7,519 bases of DNA from Pseudomonadota bacterium (GTDB lineage: Bacteria > Pseudomonadota > Alphaproteobacteria > Sphingomonadales > SMXR01): positions 1-7,519 of the forward strand of contig JACZYI010000085.1 in the NCBI GenBank assembly GCA_022571175.1. The letters run 5' to 3'. Below the pieces are notes generated by a model that saw nothing but the letters and a program-made list of their open reading frames with translations, searched no databases and was not told where the DNA came from. A program made the position numbers and the translations under genes. Positions 6,527 through 7,519 of the stretch are shown here, piece after piece; the stretch's first letter is position 1; each line of letters begins with the position of its first letter.

Positions 6527-6736
6527 ATGATCCAGAAATTTGAGGCAGCAATATATAATGAAGATGTGCGTAAGCTGGTTCAGGACAACCTCCATCACAC
6601 ACTTTATAAGGACATCTGGGCAGACCTGAACTTCATTGAAGTAGTGGCAAATACCGAAGAAGACGCCAAACGCAAGCTTGAACGCAAATATCCCGAGGGA
6701 CGGGGTTTTCGCATCACCCAGATATACGAGCTCTAG
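6527..6736 (+). CDS. Small conserved-looking protein of unknown function (69 aa)
   Basis: The start is ATG 6527 with a good AGGA ribosome-binding site 8 bases upstream, and the stop is TAG. The product is charged, soluble and rich in Glu, Asp, Lys and Arg: it has no signal peptide, membrane segment or cysteine motif. Features that look selected are the histidine pair in DNLHHTLYKDIWADL (19-33), the IEVVANTEEDAKRKLERKYP stretch (37-56) and a C-terminal GFRITQIYEL (60-69) that would form a strand. The pattern beta strand, helix with TEEDAKRKLE, beta strand suggests a tiny alpha/beta fold. I do not recognise the family. It follows recX by 76 bp on the same strand and may share its transcript or have its own promoter. 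The codon pattern and ribosome-binding site argue for a real gene. Confidence 0.7.
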   Translation: MIQKFEAAIYNEDVRKLVQDNLHHTLYKDIWADLNFIEVVANTEEDAKRKLERKYPEGRGFRITQIYEL

Positions 6737-6743
6737 CCAGAAT

Positions 6744-6757
6744 TTCGTAGCCACGAA
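6744..6757. terminator. Short hairpin between convergent genes
   Basis: TTCGT (6744-6748) and ACGAA (6753-6757) form a 5-bp stem with a 4-base loop in the 30-bp gap between two convergent genes. It lacks a GC-rich stem and a clear T-run on either strand, so as a bidirectional terminator it would be weak. Confidence 0.2.
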
Positions 6758-6766
6758 TGGCGGGAT

Positions 6767-7519
6767 TTAATCATTCGCTATTTTTTGCCTATGGGCAGCC
6801 AGCGCTTCGGTACTGTCCAGATCCAGATGTATGCCCGGATCGTCCACTTCAATAGTGTTGACCTGTGCCCGGTTTTCTTCCAGCAGGGTTTTGGCACCCC
6901 GGTCGCCCTCCAGGCGAATCAGGGCCTTAAAAAAATTTCGGCCAAAATAAACCGGGTGGCCATGTTTGCCGCGCCAAGTGGGTACGATGATGCTTTTTTG
7001 ATTTGCCCGGGCTTCGCTCAGCAAGCAGGTTATTGTTGAGGAGCTGACATCCGGCATGTCTCCGAGCATAATCAAAACTCCGTCCGCATTCCGGGGCAGA
7101 GAGCCAATACCTGCTGCCAGTGAGGATGCCATACCGCTTTCATAATCCGGGTTATGGACTATCCGGACAGTCCAGTCTTGCAGAGCCTCCGCGATTTTTT
7201 CTGCATCATGACCGGTCACCACATGAATTTGGACAATTCGAAAATGCAGGGAGAGCGCGGTAAGCACCATGACGGTGAGCAACTCCACAATATTGAGAAT
7301 TAGAAACACCTTACCCAGTGTGGGATTAATCAATCTGCTGGCGTGTTGAATTGCAGCTCGTTCTATAAAGGCTATCGAGGCCATCGAGATAAACCACCCA
7401 AGCAACTTCCAATATTCGTTTACCGCGTATGAAAACGCGTGGCCGATCATGCCACCGAAAAATGTACCGATGCCCATGGTCAGGAAATACCACTCCATAA
7501 AAACCGCCGTACGGCCTGG
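6767..7519 (-). CDS. Apparent chimera: membrane protein N-terminal part joined to a MocA-type nucleotidyltransferase lacking its N terminus (5' end outside window)
   Basis: The frame stays open to the window edge; the first ATG (7496-7498) may be internal. Numbered from it, residues 1-92 hold three hydrophobic segments (about 4-24, 29-50 and 61-86) with FFGGMIGHAF, WKLLGWFISM and LNIVELLTVMVLT, resembling a small multi-span membrane protein of unknown function. From about 91 on it reads as the second half of MocA, the CTP:molybdopterin cytidylyltransferase: VVTGHDAEKI (93-102), HNPDYESGMASSLAAGI (115-131), LGDMPD (145-150, Mg-binding Asp), GHPVYFG (180-186), GDRGAKTLL (198-206) and DDPGIHLDLDS (219-229). 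The usual MocA start, the LAAGxSxRxG nucleotide loop and about 70 residues, is absent, so transferase activity is not expected. GC is about 46% before the junction and about 53% after. A natural fusion, deletion remnant or sequence-assembly join are all possible. No reading-frame break is present. Confidence 0.6.
   Translation of the reverse strand, partial: PGRTAVFMEWYFLTMGIGTFFGGMIGHAFSYAVNEYWKLLGWFISMASIAFIERAAIQHASRLINPTLGKVFLILNIVELLTVMVLTALSLHFRIVQIHVVTGHDAEKIAEALQDWTVRIVHNPDYESGMASSLAAGIGSLPRNADGVLIMLGDMPDVSSSTITCLLSEARANQKSIIVPTWRGKHGHPVYFGRNFFKALIRLEGDRGAKTLLEENRAQVNTIEVDDPGIHLDLDSTEALAAHRQKIAND
7214..7240 (-). other. Junction between membrane-protein part and MocA-type part
   Basis: The change of family falls within the codons for RIVQIHVVT. 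The membrane family could naturally continue through LHF-I-V-Q-I-H, and MocA proteins commonly have a strand before VVTGHDAE, so the join sits where both could match over a few residues. This is what recombination or misassembly across short similarity would leave. The exact base cannot be fixed by eye. Confidence 0.45.

Overview
The window looks like a chromosomal segment of an alphaproteobacterium of moderate GC content (about half). The clues are a four-gene bacterial sphingolipid operon in the order known from Caulobacter, a recX-type gene and a MocA-type sequence. The genus cannot be read from this stretch.

Left part (1-1084, plus strand): the C-terminal end of a YegS/diacylglycerol-kinase-like lipid kinase, then an overlapping gene for a nucleotidyltransferase-like protein. 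By position these are probably head-group genes that modify ceramide or a related lipid. Their 3' end runs into the 3' end of spt on the other strand.

Centre (1053-5412, minus strand): aasR (acyl-ACP synthetase of the FAAL type), cerR (SDR-type ceramide reductase), acpR (dedicated acyl carrier protein) and spt (serine palmitoyltransferase). In the Caulobacter model AasR loads a fatty acid onto AcpR and Spt condenses the acyl-AcpR with serine to 3-oxo-sphinganine. An acyltransferase (bCerS, not in this window) N-acylates it, and CerR reduces the keto group to give ceramide. aasR-cerR are 9 bp apart and acpR-spt overlap by 4 bp. A 119-bp gap with a small dyad separates cerR from acpR.

Middle gap (5413-5841): 429 bp without a convincing gene. 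It must hold the divergent promoters of the sphingolipid operon and recX. It also contains several inverted repeats and a T-rich hairpin in plus orientation.

Right part: recX (plus), a small conserved-looking 69-residue protein of unknown function (plus), and on the minus strand an open frame running off the window edge. In that frame three membrane segments are joined directly to a MocA-type molybdenum-cofactor nucleotidyltransferase that lacks its nucleotide-binding N terminus. This apparent chimera is the oddest item in the window.
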